A stretch of DNA of 30,157 bases from Sva-07 sp038321235 (GTDB lineage: Bacteria; Actinomycetota; Acidimicrobiia; Acidimicrobiales; Ilumatobacteraceae): the NCBI GenBank assembly GCA_038321235.1, contig JBBQEU010000029.1, positions 1 through 30,157 on the forward strand, in the 5' to 3' direction. Positions 1 to 7,735 of the stretch are shown piece by piece. Both the position numbers and the translations under genes were made by a program. The number at the start of each line of letters is the position of its first letter. The stretch's first letter is position 1. The notes beneath the pieces were generated by a model. It did not search any database. It saw nothing but the letters and a program-made list of their open reading frames with translations, and had not been told where the DNA came from.

Positions 1-75
1 CGGCGCCCGGGGATGACACTCGGGACGACTGACGGTCGAGAATCGAGATGATCGTCGGGCCCCCTGAGTCGAGCG

Positions 76-474
76 CTACCTCGGCGCGGCCGTGTGAACC
101 CGCAGCGAGGTGTGAGCGGCCAACCTGTTGAAATCTGCATCGGCGTGGAGCACCTCGGCGTCGGCGGTGATGGCCACCGCTCCGATCAGGCAGTCGATCA
201 GCCTGCGCACGGAGGTGCCACTGCTGCGACACGTCCGGTACAACGCCGCGGCGTCGTCGTAGTCGGCCGGTGTCGTCGGGAGCAACGTCGCTCGGGCGAG
301 CAGCCCACGAAGCTGCGCAAGATGCCGCTCGTTGCGGGCACCCGCCAGTACCTCCATCGAGATCGCGTCACAGATGGCGATGTCATCGTCGAGGAGTCGG
401 TCGACGGCGATGCAGACGGGTGAGCCGGTGTCGCGAAGGAACTCGACCCACGCCGAGGTGTCGACGACGATCAC
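76..474 (-). CDS. vapC: VapC-type PIN-domain ribonuclease toxin
   Basis: This is a PIN-domain protein of 132 aa and the likely toxin of a type II toxin-antitoxin module; VapC toxins are Mg2+-dependent RNases that cleave tRNA or rRNA. The four acidic positions of the family are visible: D5 in VVDTSAW, E41 in SMEVLAG, D94 in RRLIDCLIG, and D112/D114 in HADADFNRL. I chose the GTG at 474 because it starts the PIN domain directly and overlaps the antitoxin stop as GTGA. An upstream start would only add 13 residues with no family counterpart. It is the second gene of a two-gene operon with VapB and should be translationally coupled to it. The length is normal and no key residue is missing, so the toxin looks intact. 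The RNA target cannot be read from sequence. Confidence 0.93.
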   Translation of the reverse strand: MIVVDTSAWVEFLRDTGSPVCIAVDRLLDDDIAICDAISMEVLAGARNERHLAQLRGLLARATLLPTTPADYDDAAALYRTCRSSGTSVRRLIDCLIGAVAITADAEVLHADADFNRLAAHTSLRVHTAAPR

Positions 475-671
475 GCCCGGCTCGAGCGCAGCTCGTCGAG
501 GTCGCCATCCCAACCCGATCCCCGCAACGCACGGGCATCATCGAGCCCAAGTGGCTCACCGGCGAGGCGGCGCAGCGCGAGGTTGACCGCATCACGCTTG
601 GTGGTGAGATGAAACCGCTCCATCACCTGGCGGCACAGGTCGTCGTCGATGTCGATGTTGGTGCGTGCCAT
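471..671 (-). CDS. vapB: VapB-type ribbon-helix-helix antitoxin
   Basis: This 66-aa protein begins MARTNIDIDDDL, the beta strand of a ribbon-helix-helix DNA-binding domain. It continues with TTKRDAVNLALRRLAG and ends in the acidic, Trp-containing tail GSGWDGDLDELR. That is the usual layout of the VapB family that pairs with PIN toxins: an N-terminal DNA-binding dimer and a C-terminal toxin-binding tail. In such systems the antitoxin neutralises VapC and represses its own operon, alone or in complex. The ATG at 671 is chosen because it begins the RHH strand; longer in-frame starts add an unrelated 18-residue leader. No Shine-Dalgarno sequence is visible before it, and a TATCGT -10 box is positioned so that transcription would begin at the ATG itself. 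The stop overlaps the vapC start by 4 nt. Confidence 0.92.
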   Translation of the reverse strand: MARTNIDIDDDLCRQVMERFHLTTKRDAVNLALRRLAGEPLGLDDARALRGSGWDGDLDELRSSRA

Positions 672-688
672 ACACCAACGATACACCA
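669..688 (-). promoter_or_regulatory. Putative leaderless promoter and operator of vapBC
   Basis: On the minus strand a TATCGT hexamer (678-683) fits the actinobacterial TANNNT -10 consensus. Its last base lies exactly where +1 would be the A of the vapB ATG (671), and no ribosome binding site is present, so a leaderless mRNA is likely. The 8-mer TGGTGTAT occurs twice (670-677 and 681-688), 11 bp apart and so on the same face of the helix. It overlaps both the -10 box and the start codon. Paired half-sites of this kind suit a ribbon-helix-helix repressor. The positions are read directly; the function is inferred. Confidence 0.5.
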
Positions 689-705
689 CACTGGCTCCGT
701 GTAGT

Positions 706-2406
706 TCAATCGGCCCCGACCGCATTGCGACCCTCCTTCAACTCGGCCATGCCGGGAGTCTTGCGAAGCTCCAACAGATAGAACGCCAGCCCCGGCACAC
801 TGGTCTCGATCCAGAAGTCGAGGTCTCCGACCGCCAACGCTCGATCGTGCGGATCGTCGAGTCGTGCGATGAGGGCGACCTGCCGTCGCGCCTCGGTCCA
901 CTGCGCTGACGTGACGTCGTGGAGCCTGGCGTTGCGGTGCATCGACGGATCTGCCGCGGCGACAGCAACTGCCGCCACGGTGATCAGGTCGTAGGTCTGT
1001 GCAGGGATCTGTCCGACGGGAAGCTGCTCGGATTCGGTCCGATCTCTCCAGTTGGTGGCGAGCTTGACAGTCTGTCCGGCGATTGCACGAGCCACCGAGC
1101 CAGCACCACCGGCCAACAGCGCCACGTTGGTGCCGAAACCGATCAGCCCGCTGAGCTGTCGACTTCGTGCCTCCTCGACGGCGGCCGCCATCACCAGCTC
1201 GGCCTGTTCGGTTCGGCTCGCATCACCGAGGAGGTCGGCGAACTCGGCGAGATGCGTCACGTCGGGCCGTGTCGTGGCCTCGCCTCCGACCCGCTCGAAG
1301 GTCTCAAAGGTGTAGGCCGCGAGGACCGTGCCGAGTGCTGGCTGCGCGTCCGGCACCCTGACCACGGCTCCGAACAGGTCGACGAGGTCGTCGTAGGTGC
1401 CCAGTTCGACCGGCGGACTGACCGCCCGGATCACCACCGGCGTCGTGCCCTCCTGTTCGATCGCCGGAGCGAGTGTGTCGATGTACCCGGCGAGCGATGA
1501 AGCGACCCCGGCGGCCATGCCAGCGCTCATCCCGCCGTCGAGGGGCCCGTTGGCCGCCCTCGTCAGGAACTGCAGGACCTCGTAGCCGTCGCGGAGGCGA
1601 TCACGCTCCACGACCACCGCCACGTGCAGTGCGCTGACCACGAAGTCCGCCAACATCGCGGTGTCCAACGACTGCCACGACGCGAGGGCGTACGCGGTCG
1701 GCTCGTCGAGCAGCAGATCGAGGCACGCAGCCGGATCGTCGGTCAGACTCGCCAGGGCACTGCTCAGCGACTCGGCGTAGCGGTCGTGGTCGACGGCGGT
1801 GTCGGGTCCGTTCGGAACCGCCATGCGTCGCACGACCTCCGAGGCGAACGACGACGAGAACCTCACGTCGCCGAGCAGGCGACCGACGAGCATGTTCGAC
1901 ACCGACAGCTCGATGAGTTCGTCGGCGAACTCCCGGTCACGCGCGACCCACCACGCAAGTTGTTCACCGAGTTCCTCGATCTCGCGCTTCGTGGGCGCAC
2001 CGTTGGGATGTGTCCCGGATCGGCGGTCAGCGACGCCGGTGAATGTCTTGCGTTCCAAGAAGTCGAGTCGGCGGAGCAGATGGTCACGTGTTTCCACTGG
2101 CATGGGAACCGCAGCGAGGCCGACTGGTCGCAGATGGTCGGGGAGCGAGTCGCCGAGCGCACTCAGCGATCGGAGCCCGAACGTGCCCAGCCGACTTGCC
2201 CGCCAGCGCATCATCGCGTCGCTGCCTTCGATGTCGCGCAGCGCGGGCATCCAGTGGTCCTCGAGGTTGCTGCGCGTGAGCCTGATGGTCCGGATCGCCT
2301 CGGCAGCTGCTGGATCGGTCGATGCGAGGTCGGCGAGCGTGTCGATCGCCTCCAGCGTGCGCCGGGACAGCTGCACGACCCGCCCGGGTTCGTATCCAGC
2401 GTCCAT
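706..2406 (-). CDS. 566-aa helical protein, possibly DUF6571-like
   Basis: I do not recognise this 566-aa protein with certainty. It is predicted largely alpha-helical, with no N-terminal signal peptide. Repeating segments such as FSSSFASEVVRRM (about residues 182-194) and TDDPAACLDLLLDE are reminiscent of actinobacterial DUF6571-type proteins, which are found beside WXG100 proteins. A Gly/Ala-rich stretch near LIGFGTNVALLAGGAGSVARAIAG (split here as LIGFGTNVALL and AGGAGSVARAIAG) could be a hydrophobic hairpin. The ATG at 2406 lies 1 nt after the stop of the 93-aa WXG100-like gene, so the two are almost certainly co-translated and may act together. No ESX/type VII secretion component is visible nearby. 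No toxin domain is evident at the C terminus. The family assignment is weak; the open reading frame and the pairing are solid. Confidence 0.8.
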   Translation of the reverse strand: MDAGYEPGRVVQLSRRTLEAIDTLADLASTDPAAAEAIRTIRLTRSNLEDHWMPALRDIEGSDAMMRWRASRLGTFGLRSLSALGDSLPDHLRPVGLAAVPMPVETRDHLLRRLDFLERKTFTGVADRRSGTHPNGAPTKREIEELGEQLAWWVARDREFADELIELSVSNMLVGRLLGDVRFSSSFASEVVRRMAVPNGPDTAVDHDRYAESLSSALASLTDDPAACLDLLLDEPTAYALASWQSLDTAMLADFVVSALHVAVVVERDRLRDGYEVLQFLTRAANGPLDGGMSAGMAAGVASSLAGYIDTLAPAIEQEGTTPVVIRAVSPPVELGTYDDLVDLFGAVVRVPDAQPALGTVLAAYTFETFERVGGEATTRPDVTHLAEFADLLGDASRTEQAELVMAAAVEEARSRQLSGLIGFGTNVALLAGGAGSVARAIAGQTVKLATNWRDRTESEQLPVGQIPAQTYDLITVAAVAVAAADPSMHRNARLHDVTSAQWTEARRQVALIARLDDPHDRALAVGDLDFWIETSVPGLAFYLLELRKTPGMAELKEGRNAVGAD

Positions 2407-2407
2407 C

Positions 2408-2689
2408 TCAGCCCGTCAGTCCGATCTGCGAGCGGGCGACGGCGTCGAGTTCCTCCGCCTGCTGTTCGAAGCGGTAGGCGTGCCAACGCAGATCATCGGC
2501 CGCGGCGTGGAGTTGGTGCTGGTTGGTGGCCAGCGTCGCTCGACACAGGTCAGGCCGGGTGCCGATCCACGTGTCGACGTCGCCGTACCGGTCGAGGCGC
2601 ATCACGGGCAACGTTTCGATGGCATCGGCAAGCTGGCGCAGGTGTCGTGCTCGTTGTCGGAGTTGGTTCGCTCGGGCGGTCGCGTTCAT
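2408..2689 (-). CDS. 93-aa WXG100-like helical small protein
   Basis: This small protein of 93 aa is rich in Arg, Gln, Leu and Ala. Two long helices are separated by a central turn containing DTWIGTRPDLC (about residues 40-50), where the WIG tripeptide sits at the place of the WXG motif. The second helix contains LRWHAYRFEQQAEELD, which resembles the C-terminal helix of ESX-associated WXG100 proteins. WXG100 proteins form four-helix dimers and are commonly exported by type VII secretion together with a larger partner. The ATG at 2689 is the only strong start. The gene is 39 nt downstream of thiQ and 1 nt upstream of the 566-aa gene. It may be transcribed with the thi operon or from its own promoter. 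Family membership is inferred from length, helix layout and context only. Confidence 0.78.
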   Translation of the reverse strand: MNATARANQLRQRARHLRQLADAIETLPVMRLDRYGDVDTWIGTRPDLCRATLATNQHQLHAAADDLRWHAYRFEQQAEELDAVARSQIGLTG

Positions 2690-2728
2690 CGCCCTGTAGT
2701 GGGCGAATCGAGTCGGAAATGGGAAAGG

Positions 2729-3430
2729 TCACGGTCGGAGGCCGGCGAGTTGCTCGGTGCGATCGGCGATCGTTGCGGCCTCGTCGTGGTCGTGGGTGAC
2801 GAGTAGCGTGGTCACGTTCGCGTCGCGCAGGAGGGCACCGAGCTCGATCGCGAGCCGATCGTGCAATTCGCGGTCGAGGCCGGTGAGTGGCTCGTCGAGC
2901 AACACGACAGCGGGTTCCCTGGCGAGCGTGCGTGCGAGTGCGACCCGCTTCGCTTCGCCACCCGACAGTTCGGTGACCCGCCGATCCTCGAACCCGGCGA
3001 GGCCGACTCGCCGCAGCCAGCTCACGGCGCGCTCGGCGCGTTCCGCGCGTGCGATCCCGGCCATCTTCGGCCCGAACGCGACGTTGTCGAGCACCGACAT
3101 GTGGGGGAACAACTGGTTGTCCTGGAACACCATCCCCACCCCCCGCAGATGCGTCGGCCGCTCGGTCACGTCGACGCCATGGAGGAGCACCAGGCCACTG
3201 TCGGGCACGATGATGCCGGCGATCACTCGCAGCAACGTGCTCTTGCCGCTGCCCGACGGCCCGAGCAACGCCACGATCTCGCCGGAGCGAACCGACAGCG
3301 AGACCTGGTCGAGTACCAGGTGCCGGTCGGACGGATCGTGGTCCGCTCTGCCCTGGGCGCGGGGGACTGCGAACGAGACGGTGACGTCGCGGACCTCGAG
3401 CCCAGGATGATCGCCGGCTGCAGCGTTCAT
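2729..3430 (-). CDS. thiQ: Thiamine ABC transporter ATP-binding protein
   Basis: This is a 233-aa ABC ATPase that powers import by the ThiBPQ complex on the cytoplasmic face of the membrane. All motifs are present in order: Walker A GPSGSGKST (about 59-67), a Q-loop in VFQDNQLFPHMSV, the signature LSGGEAKRVALART, Walker B VVLLDEP followed by LTGLD, and the switch His in LLVTHDHDEA. The sequence resembles the iron/thiamine/polyamine importer branch, but it lacks the long C-terminal regulatory domain of FbpC/PotA, which fits ThiQ. Its ATG overlaps the thiP stop by 4 nt (ATGA), so it is translationally coupled and is the last thi gene of the riboswitch-led operon. The thiamine substrate is inferred from the operon; the ATPase assignment is certain. 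Confidence 0.9.
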   Translation of the reverse strand: MNAAAGDHPGLEVRDVTVSFAVPRAQGRADHDPSDRHLVLDQVSLSVRSGEIVALLGPSGSGKSTLLRVIAGIIVPDSGLVLLHGVDVTERPTHLRGVGMVFQDNQLFPHMSVLDNVAFGPKMAGIARAERAERAVSWLRRVGLAGFEDRRVTELSGGEAKRVALARTLAREPAVVLLDEPLTGLDRELHDRLAIELGALLRDANVTTLLVTHDHDEAATIADRTEQLAGLRP

Positions 3431-5031
3431 CGCCGTGGCCGTTCGGTGAATGGCGATTGCAGGCGTTCCACGATCACGACGAGGATCACCGTCGTCGCGG
3501 CGAGCAGTGTGGCGAGAGCGAAACCCTGGGCCTGCAGGACCGAACCGGTGCGGCCCAGGAGTTGCTCGATGGCGATGGGCATCGTCTCGCTGCCCGAGCG
3601 CGACAGGAAGCTCGTCGCTCCGAACTCACCCAGCGAGATCGCAGCGGCCAGCGCCGCGCCGACGGCGAGCGGCCGCCACAGGTACGGGACCAGGGTCGCC
3701 CGCCACGAACGAACCGGCGACGCGCCGAGTGTGGCGGCGGCATCGCCCATCGCCGGGTCGACCGACCGCAGCACACCCACACAGGTTCGCACCACGAACG
3801 GCACAGCGATCAGTGCGTGGCCGACCGGAACGAGCCACCACCTTGCCCGCCAGTCGACTGGTGCGGTGTCGAAGGTGATCAGCATCCCGAAGCCGATCGT
3901 GACCGCCGAGGTCGCGAGCGGCAGCATCAGCCCCCCATCGAGTGCCCGTCCGGCTCGACCCGCGCCGACGATCGCCAGGCTCGCCAGCGCACCGATCACC
4001 ACGGCGAACGCGGTCGCCCACGCCGCGTTGATGAGCGAGTTGACGACTGCGTCAACGGGGTCGATGCCGATGCGGATGCCGGGGCGGATCTCGGTCTGGC
4101 CCAGGTCGGTCCACGCAGCCGTCGACCATCCCGTCGGTGTCGAGAATGATCGCACCACGAGCGCGACCAGCGGAGCGGCCGCGACCAGCAGGGCGGCGCC
4201 GGCGACCAGCGTGACGAAGCGCCGCTCGCCAGCTGTTCGCGGGCGACGCCTGGCCGACGTCGGCAGCAGTCCGATCGCCTGTGCGTGTCGACGCTGGGCG
4301 ATGGTCGACCACGACACGATCGCAATCAGCGCTGCGAGTTGCAGCAGCGCCAGCGCTGCGGCGCCGCCGATGTCGCCGAGCTGTGTGGCTCGCCGCCACA
4401 CCTCGACCTCGATCGTGCGGGTGCCGGGTGCTGCGAGGATCCTGATCACGCCGTACGAGGTGAACGTGAACAGGAACACGATCGTCGCCGCGGCCGTCAC
4501 GGCGGGTCGCACGAGTGGCAACGAGATCCGGGTGGCGACCTTCCAGCGTGATGCACCGAGCGTGGCGGCAGCGGCCTCCATGTCGGTCGGCAGGTGCTCC
4601 CACAGCGAGCCGACCACTCGCACGACGACCGCCAGGTTGAACACCACGTGGGCTCCGATCACCGCCCACACCGTGCGGTCGAGCGAGTCCGGCAGCATCG
4701 CCAGGAACGCCGCACCCATCACCACCGTCGGGAGTACGAACATCGCGGTGAGCAGACCGACGATCACCGTGCGGCCGCGGAATTCGTAGCGCGCGAGCAC
4801 GTACGCAGGTGCCAGCCCGACGGCGATCGTGACCGCGGTGGACGCGACGGCCTGCCACGCGGTGAACCAGACGACCTCCCAGGTGGATGCACGCCCGAGC
4901 GTGTCGATGATCACCGTCGCGTCGACCGCCTCGACGACGAGCGTGATGAATGGCCACGCGTAGAACACCACGAGCCCCAGCGTTGGCCCGATCGCGAGCG
5001 CGATCAGCAGCCGCCGGGGCAGGCGGTTCAC
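3427..5031 (-). CDS. thiP: Thiamine ABC transporter permease, two fused domains
   Basis: This 534-aa integral membrane protein is made of two tandem binding-protein-dependent permease domains and has about twelve hydrophobic segments. Each half carries an EAA loop, the contact site for the ATPase: EAAAATLGASRWKV near residues 152-165 and DAAATLGASPVRSW near 430-443. This duplicated architecture is typical of ThiP and FbpB and allows one polypeptide to form the whole channel. The GTG at 5031 is preferred because it overlaps the thiB stop as GTGA and starts just before the first basic-hydrophobic membrane segment. A further upstream start would add only 11 residues. The gene sits between thiB and thiQ. 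The arrangement could also fit a ferric-iron importer; the thiamine assignment relies on the TPP riboswitch, the pyrophosphokinase and the ThiB-like binding protein. Confidence 0.9.
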   Translation of the reverse strand: MNRLPRRLLIALAIGPTLGLVVFYAWPFITLVVEAVDATVIIDTLGRASTWEVVWFTAWQAVASTAVTIAVGLAPAYVLARYEFRGRTVIVGLLTAMFVLPTVVMGAAFLAMLPDSLDRTVWAVIGAHVVFNLAVVVRVVGSLWEHLPTDMEAAAATLGASRWKVATRISLPLVRPAVTAAATIVFLFTFTSYGVIRILAAPGTRTIEVEVWRRATQLGDIGGAAALALLQLAALIAIVSWSTIAQRRHAQAIGLLPTSARRRPRTAGERRFVTLVAGAALLVAAAPLVALVVRSFSTPTGWSTAAWTDLGQTEIRPGIRIGIDPVDAVVNSLINAAWATAFAVVIGALASLAIVGAGRAGRALDGGLMLPLATSAVTIGFGMLITFDTAPVDWRARWWLVPVGHALIAVPFVVRTCVGVLRSVDPAMGDAAATLGASPVRSWRATLVPYLWRPLAVGAALAAAISLGEFGATSFLSRSGSETMPIAIEQLLGRTGSVLQAQGFALATLLAATTVILVVIVERLQSPFTERPRR

Positions 5032-6158
5032 CCGAGCACCAGCTCCGTCCACTCGTCGATCCACGTCGAACGTTCGGCATCGATCACGGCCGGATCGAGC
5101 GAGCGCGAGGTCTCGGGAACGACGGCGAAGTCGATGAACTCCTGCGGCAGCTCAACGGCCTGGTTCGTGGGGTAGACGAAGAGGTTGAGCGCCAGCTCCT
5201 GTTGGAACCGCTCGGACACCAGGAAGTCGACCAACTGGCGGGAGGCATCGGGAGCATCGGTTCCACGAAGCACACCGGCGAACTCGACCTGACGGAAACA
5301 GGTGTCCTCGATCACGCCGGTCGGAGCGTCGTTGCGCGGCGGGTCGGCGAAGATCACTTCGGCAGGCGGGCTCGACCCGTAGCTCACGACCATCGGCGTC
5401 GGACCGCCGCCGGCCCAGGTGAATCGTTCGTAGTACGCCTCGGTCCAACCGTCGACGACCTCCACACCGTTCGCTCCCAGCTGGCTCCAGTAGTCCTGCC
5501 AACCTTCCAGTCCGTATTCGTGGATCGTGGCCAGGAGGAACGCGAGCCCGGGCGACGAGGTCGCCGGATTCTGCACGACGAGCTGTCCGGCGTAGGCCGG
5601 ATCGACGAGATCGGCGAACGTGGTCGGTGGCTCCAGGTCGCGTTCGGCGAACCAACCGATGTCGTAGTTGACGCACACGTCGCCGTAATCCACTGGCGTC
5701 GCTTCCCCGTTGGGAACCAGGTCGAGGAATTCTTGTGCGATCTCCACCGACCCGTCGGCGATCGGGGCCGCGATGTAGGGCTCGAACACGTCGTCGGCGA
5801 TCGCTCGCGACAGCAGCGTGTTGTCGATGCCCCACATCACATCGCCCTCGGGATTGCCGGCGGTGAGCGACGCCTTCGACAGCATCGTGCCGGTGTCGCC
5901 GGCCACGAGGATCTCGACGTCGATGCCGGTGTCGGCGCTGAACTCCGCCAGTGCGTCGTTCAGCGACGTGTCGGATTCGGGGAACGAGTCGTAGGTGACC
6001 AACGTGATCGAGTCGGCAGTCGCCGCGACGTCGGTCGAGGTCGATGCGCCGTCGTCATCGCTCCCGCACGCGGCGGCGACCAGCGCAACGGTCGTCGCGA
6101 CGGCCCCAATTCTGCGAAGCGATGAGTTTCCGCGCGGAGGGGTAGCGCGCAATCTCAT
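5028..6158 (-). CDS. thiB: Thiamine-binding lipoprotein of ABC importer
   Basis: This 376-aa extracellular solute-binding protein has a lipoprotein signal peptide: arginines (RLRATPPR, SLRR), a hydrophobic core and VAAAC|GSDDD, where the Cys would be lipidated. The mature N terminus reads SITLVTYDSFPESD, the characteristic opening strand of the thiamine-binding ThiB/TbpA family, followed by GDTGTMLSKASL and GDVMWGIDNTLLSRA, also typical of that family. The protein captures thiamine or its phosphates outside the membrane and delivers it to ThiP. The ATG at 6158 overlaps the thiamine pyrophosphokinase stop (ATGA) and starts right at the signal peptide. The reading frame is open about 100 codons further upstream, but that part is only the shadow of the neighbouring gene. 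Confidence 0.92.
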   Translation of the reverse strand: MRLRATPPRGNSSLRRIGAVATTVALVAAACGSDDDGASTSTDVAATADSITLVTYDSFPESDTSLNDALAEFSADTGIDVEILVAGDTGTMLSKASLTAGNPEGDVMWGIDNTLLSRAIADDVFEPYIAAPIADGSVEIAQEFLDLVPNGEATPVDYGDVCVNYDIGWFAERDLEPPTTFADLVDPAYAGQLVVQNPATSSPGLAFLLATIHEYGLEGWQDYWSQLGANGVEVVDGWTEAYYERFTWAGGGPTPMVVSYGSSPPAEVIFADPPRNDAPTGVIEDTCFRQVEFAGVLRGTDAPDASRQLVDFLVSERFQQELALNLFVYPTNQAVELPQEFIDFAVVPETSRSLDPAVIDAERSTWIDEWTELVLG

Positions 6159-6859
6159 CGCTCTGGATCTTCCGGCTCGGTGCTGGGTTGCCCCGGCGCA
6201 GGATCGTCGAAGATCGTGAGGACGCCGCCGGAAAGCGTGACCCCGATGGCGACGGGCCCGTCGCCATCGGGTACCTCGTTGCTGACCCCCATGCCCACGA
6301 GCGGCTCGAGGTCGAACTGGTCGAGTTCCCATCTCGTTCCGGACAACGTGACGCGCACGCACGGCCCATGGAGAGCGAGCAACGACAGTGTCGAGCCCGG
6401 GACCAGGCGCAACGTCACCGAACCCGGCCCGTGTACCACACGGAGATGTTGGCCGTCCCACCAACCGTCCAGCAGCGGAACGCTGGTGAGCCCGAGTGCC
6501 CCGAGCGCGCCGATGCCGGCGAACGTGTGATCCAGCCGGTCGCCGCCGCCGACGAGCGTGATGCGTCGCGGATCGGACTTCGAAGCCAGCGCCAGCGCCA
6601 GTTCGGTGTCGGTCTGGTCCTTGTCGGCGGGGTGGCGTGAGATCTCGGCGTGGCGGGCCGCCCAGGCAAGACCCTCCTCGGTGACAGAGTCGAGGTCGCC
6701 CACCAGATGCGTCGGTTCGAGGCCGGCGGCGAGTGCGTGGTCGAGGCCCCCGTCGACGGCCATCCAGATGGTGTGCTCCGTCGCGTCGGATCGGAGTGAG
6801 GCGACCAGGTTGGCGTCGAGTGGCGAAGCCCCGGTGATGATGACGATGTGTTCGTTCAC
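6155..6859 (-). CDS. thiN: Thiamine pyrophosphokinase
   Basis: This 234-aa enzyme transfers pyrophosphate from ATP to thiamine, giving thiamine pyrophosphate (TPP) in the cytoplasm. Family motifs are in place: AVDGGLDHAL (about 34-43), VGDLDSVT (53-60), and DKDQTDTELALA (79-90), whose acidic residues bind Mg-ATP. A Gly-rich segment, LVGGGDRLDHTF, contains the conserved RLDH. The start is a GTG at 6859, placed 3-4 nt after a strong GGAGGAA that is also the 3' end of the TPP riboswitch. Translation is therefore probably shut off when TPP is abundant. It is the first gene of the coupled thiN-thiB-thiP-thiQ operon, so uptake and phosphorylation of external thiamine are regulated together. Confidence 0.94.
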   Translation of the reverse strand: MNEHIVIITGASPLDANLVASLRSDATEHTIWMAVDGGLDHALAAGLEPTHLVGDLDSVTEEGLAWAARHAEISRHPADKDQTDTELALALASKSDPRRITLVGGGDRLDHTFAGIGALGALGLTSVPLLDGWWDGQHLRVVHGPGSVTLRLVPGSTLSLLALHGPCVRVTLSGTRWELDQFDLEPLVGMGVSNEVPDGDGPVAIGVTLSGGVLTIFDDPAPGQPSTEPEDPER

Positions 6860-6861
6860 GA

Positions 6862-6946
6862 TTCCTCCGCCGGCATTATCCGGATCAGGTTCTCGGGTCG
6901 ATGACGGCGGTCACCCTCTCAGCCCGCCGGTCCAGCGAGCTCCCCA
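6862..6946 (-). promoter_or_regulatory. TPP riboswitch (THI element)
   Basis: Read on the minus strand, this segment carries the conserved THI-box blocks in the right order. These are GGGGAGC (6939-6945), CUGAGAGGGUGACC containing the pyrimidine-sensing CUGAGA (6917-6922), AACCUGAUC (6883-6891), GGAUAAUGCCGGCG and GGAGGAA (6862-6868). The last block is also the Shine-Dalgarno sequence of the thiamine pyrophosphokinase GTG start at 6859. TPP binding would close the P1 region next to or over the ribosome site and block translation, with no separate terminator hairpin needed. The upstream sulfite-exporter-like gene ends only 26 nt before it. A possible TANNNT -10 (TACCCT, about 6967-6972) lies in between. 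The aptamer is certain; the exact P1 pairing and promoter are inferred. Confidence 0.95.
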
Positions 6947-6972
6947 TGTGGTTGATGTTGAACGGCAGGGTA

Positions 6973-7710
6973 CTACAGGAACGTCTGGAGCATCAGGGCG
7001 AGCGCCGACACGACGAGCATGCCCACGATCGCCAGGTCGAATCCGCGCACCGACACCGAGTTGCGCAGGCGGGTGCCGATCGGGATCGCTGCGACCACCG
7101 GGATGCACGCCAACAGGGTCGCCACCATCCGTCCCGACAGTTCACCGGTAGCGATCAGGACGATCAGCTGGGCCAACCCGGTGATGAAGAACAGCGACGT
7201 GACCGAGAAGATGTGGGCCCCCCGAGGGAGCCGGTAGCTGTGGATCCACGACCCGACGATCGGCCCCGAAATGCCCACGGCACCCTGGAACACGCCAGCA
7301 ACGCCGCCGACAGCCGGGGCGAGCCGTTTCGATCGTTCGGCACCGATGCGCAGTTCGGGATGGGCGAAGAACAGCACCACGTAGCCGACGATGGCGACGA
7401 TGACAGCGATCACCAGTGGCCGTTCGGGGATGTTGACGAGCAACAGTGTTCCGGCGACCGCCCCCATGACGCCGGAAATCGCGAGCGTCGGCAGGTCGCG
7501 AGTCTCGCGGTAGCTGGTGCGCTCGCGGCCGGCGAGGTACGCGTTGGCGAGCAGGTTCGGGAACGCGATCACCACGATCGCGTCGTTGACGTCGATGAAC
7601 AGCGACGCGATCGGGATGGCGATCAGCGGCAGCCCCATCCCTGTGACCGCCTTGGCGATCGCCCCGATCACCACCGCCACCAGCACGATGGCGAGTTCTG
7701 TTCCGCTCAC
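6973..7710 (-). CDS. TauE/SafE-family membrane exporter
   Basis: This 245-aa polytopic membrane protein has about eight hydrophobic segments. The N-terminal half contains AKAVTGMGLPLIAIP (about 18-32) and the second half contains GVAGVFQGAVGISGPIVGSW, the two related G-x-G-rich repeats of the TauE/SafE family. Members export or exchange organosulfur anions such as sulfite or sulfoacetate, but individual substrates are poorly known. The GTG at 7710 starts just before the first membrane helix; the frame upstream is only the shadow of the sulfurtransferase gene. It lies 25 nt downstream of that sulfurtransferase stop, so a shared transcript and a role in handling sulfur compounds are plausible. 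The gene ends just upstream of the TPP riboswitch. Confidence 0.88.
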   Translation of the reverse strand: MSGTELAIVLVAVVIGAIAKAVTGMGLPLIAIPIASLFIDVNDAIVVIAFPNLLANAYLAGRERTSYRETRDLPTLAISGVMGAVAGTLLLVNIPERPLVIAVIVAIVGYVVLFFAHPELRIGAERSKRLAPAVGGVAGVFQGAVGISGPIVGSWIHSYRLPRGAHIFSVTSLFFITGLAQLIVLIATGELSGRMVATLLACIPVVAAIPIGTRLRNSVSVRGFDLAIVGMLVVSALALMLQTFL

Positions 7711-7735
7711 CCGGGTTGGCTCAGGGTCGGGTTGC

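Noticed and set aside
1..75. Left edge before the vapC stop
   Set aside because: No gene, hairpin or motif strong enough to report in this short segment.
1624..4789. Long plus-strand open frames of 391 and 642 codons
   Set aside because: They lie antisense to the 566-aa gene and the thi genes and have no recognisable domain; their His/Arg/Pro-rich composition is typical of GC-rich shadow frames.
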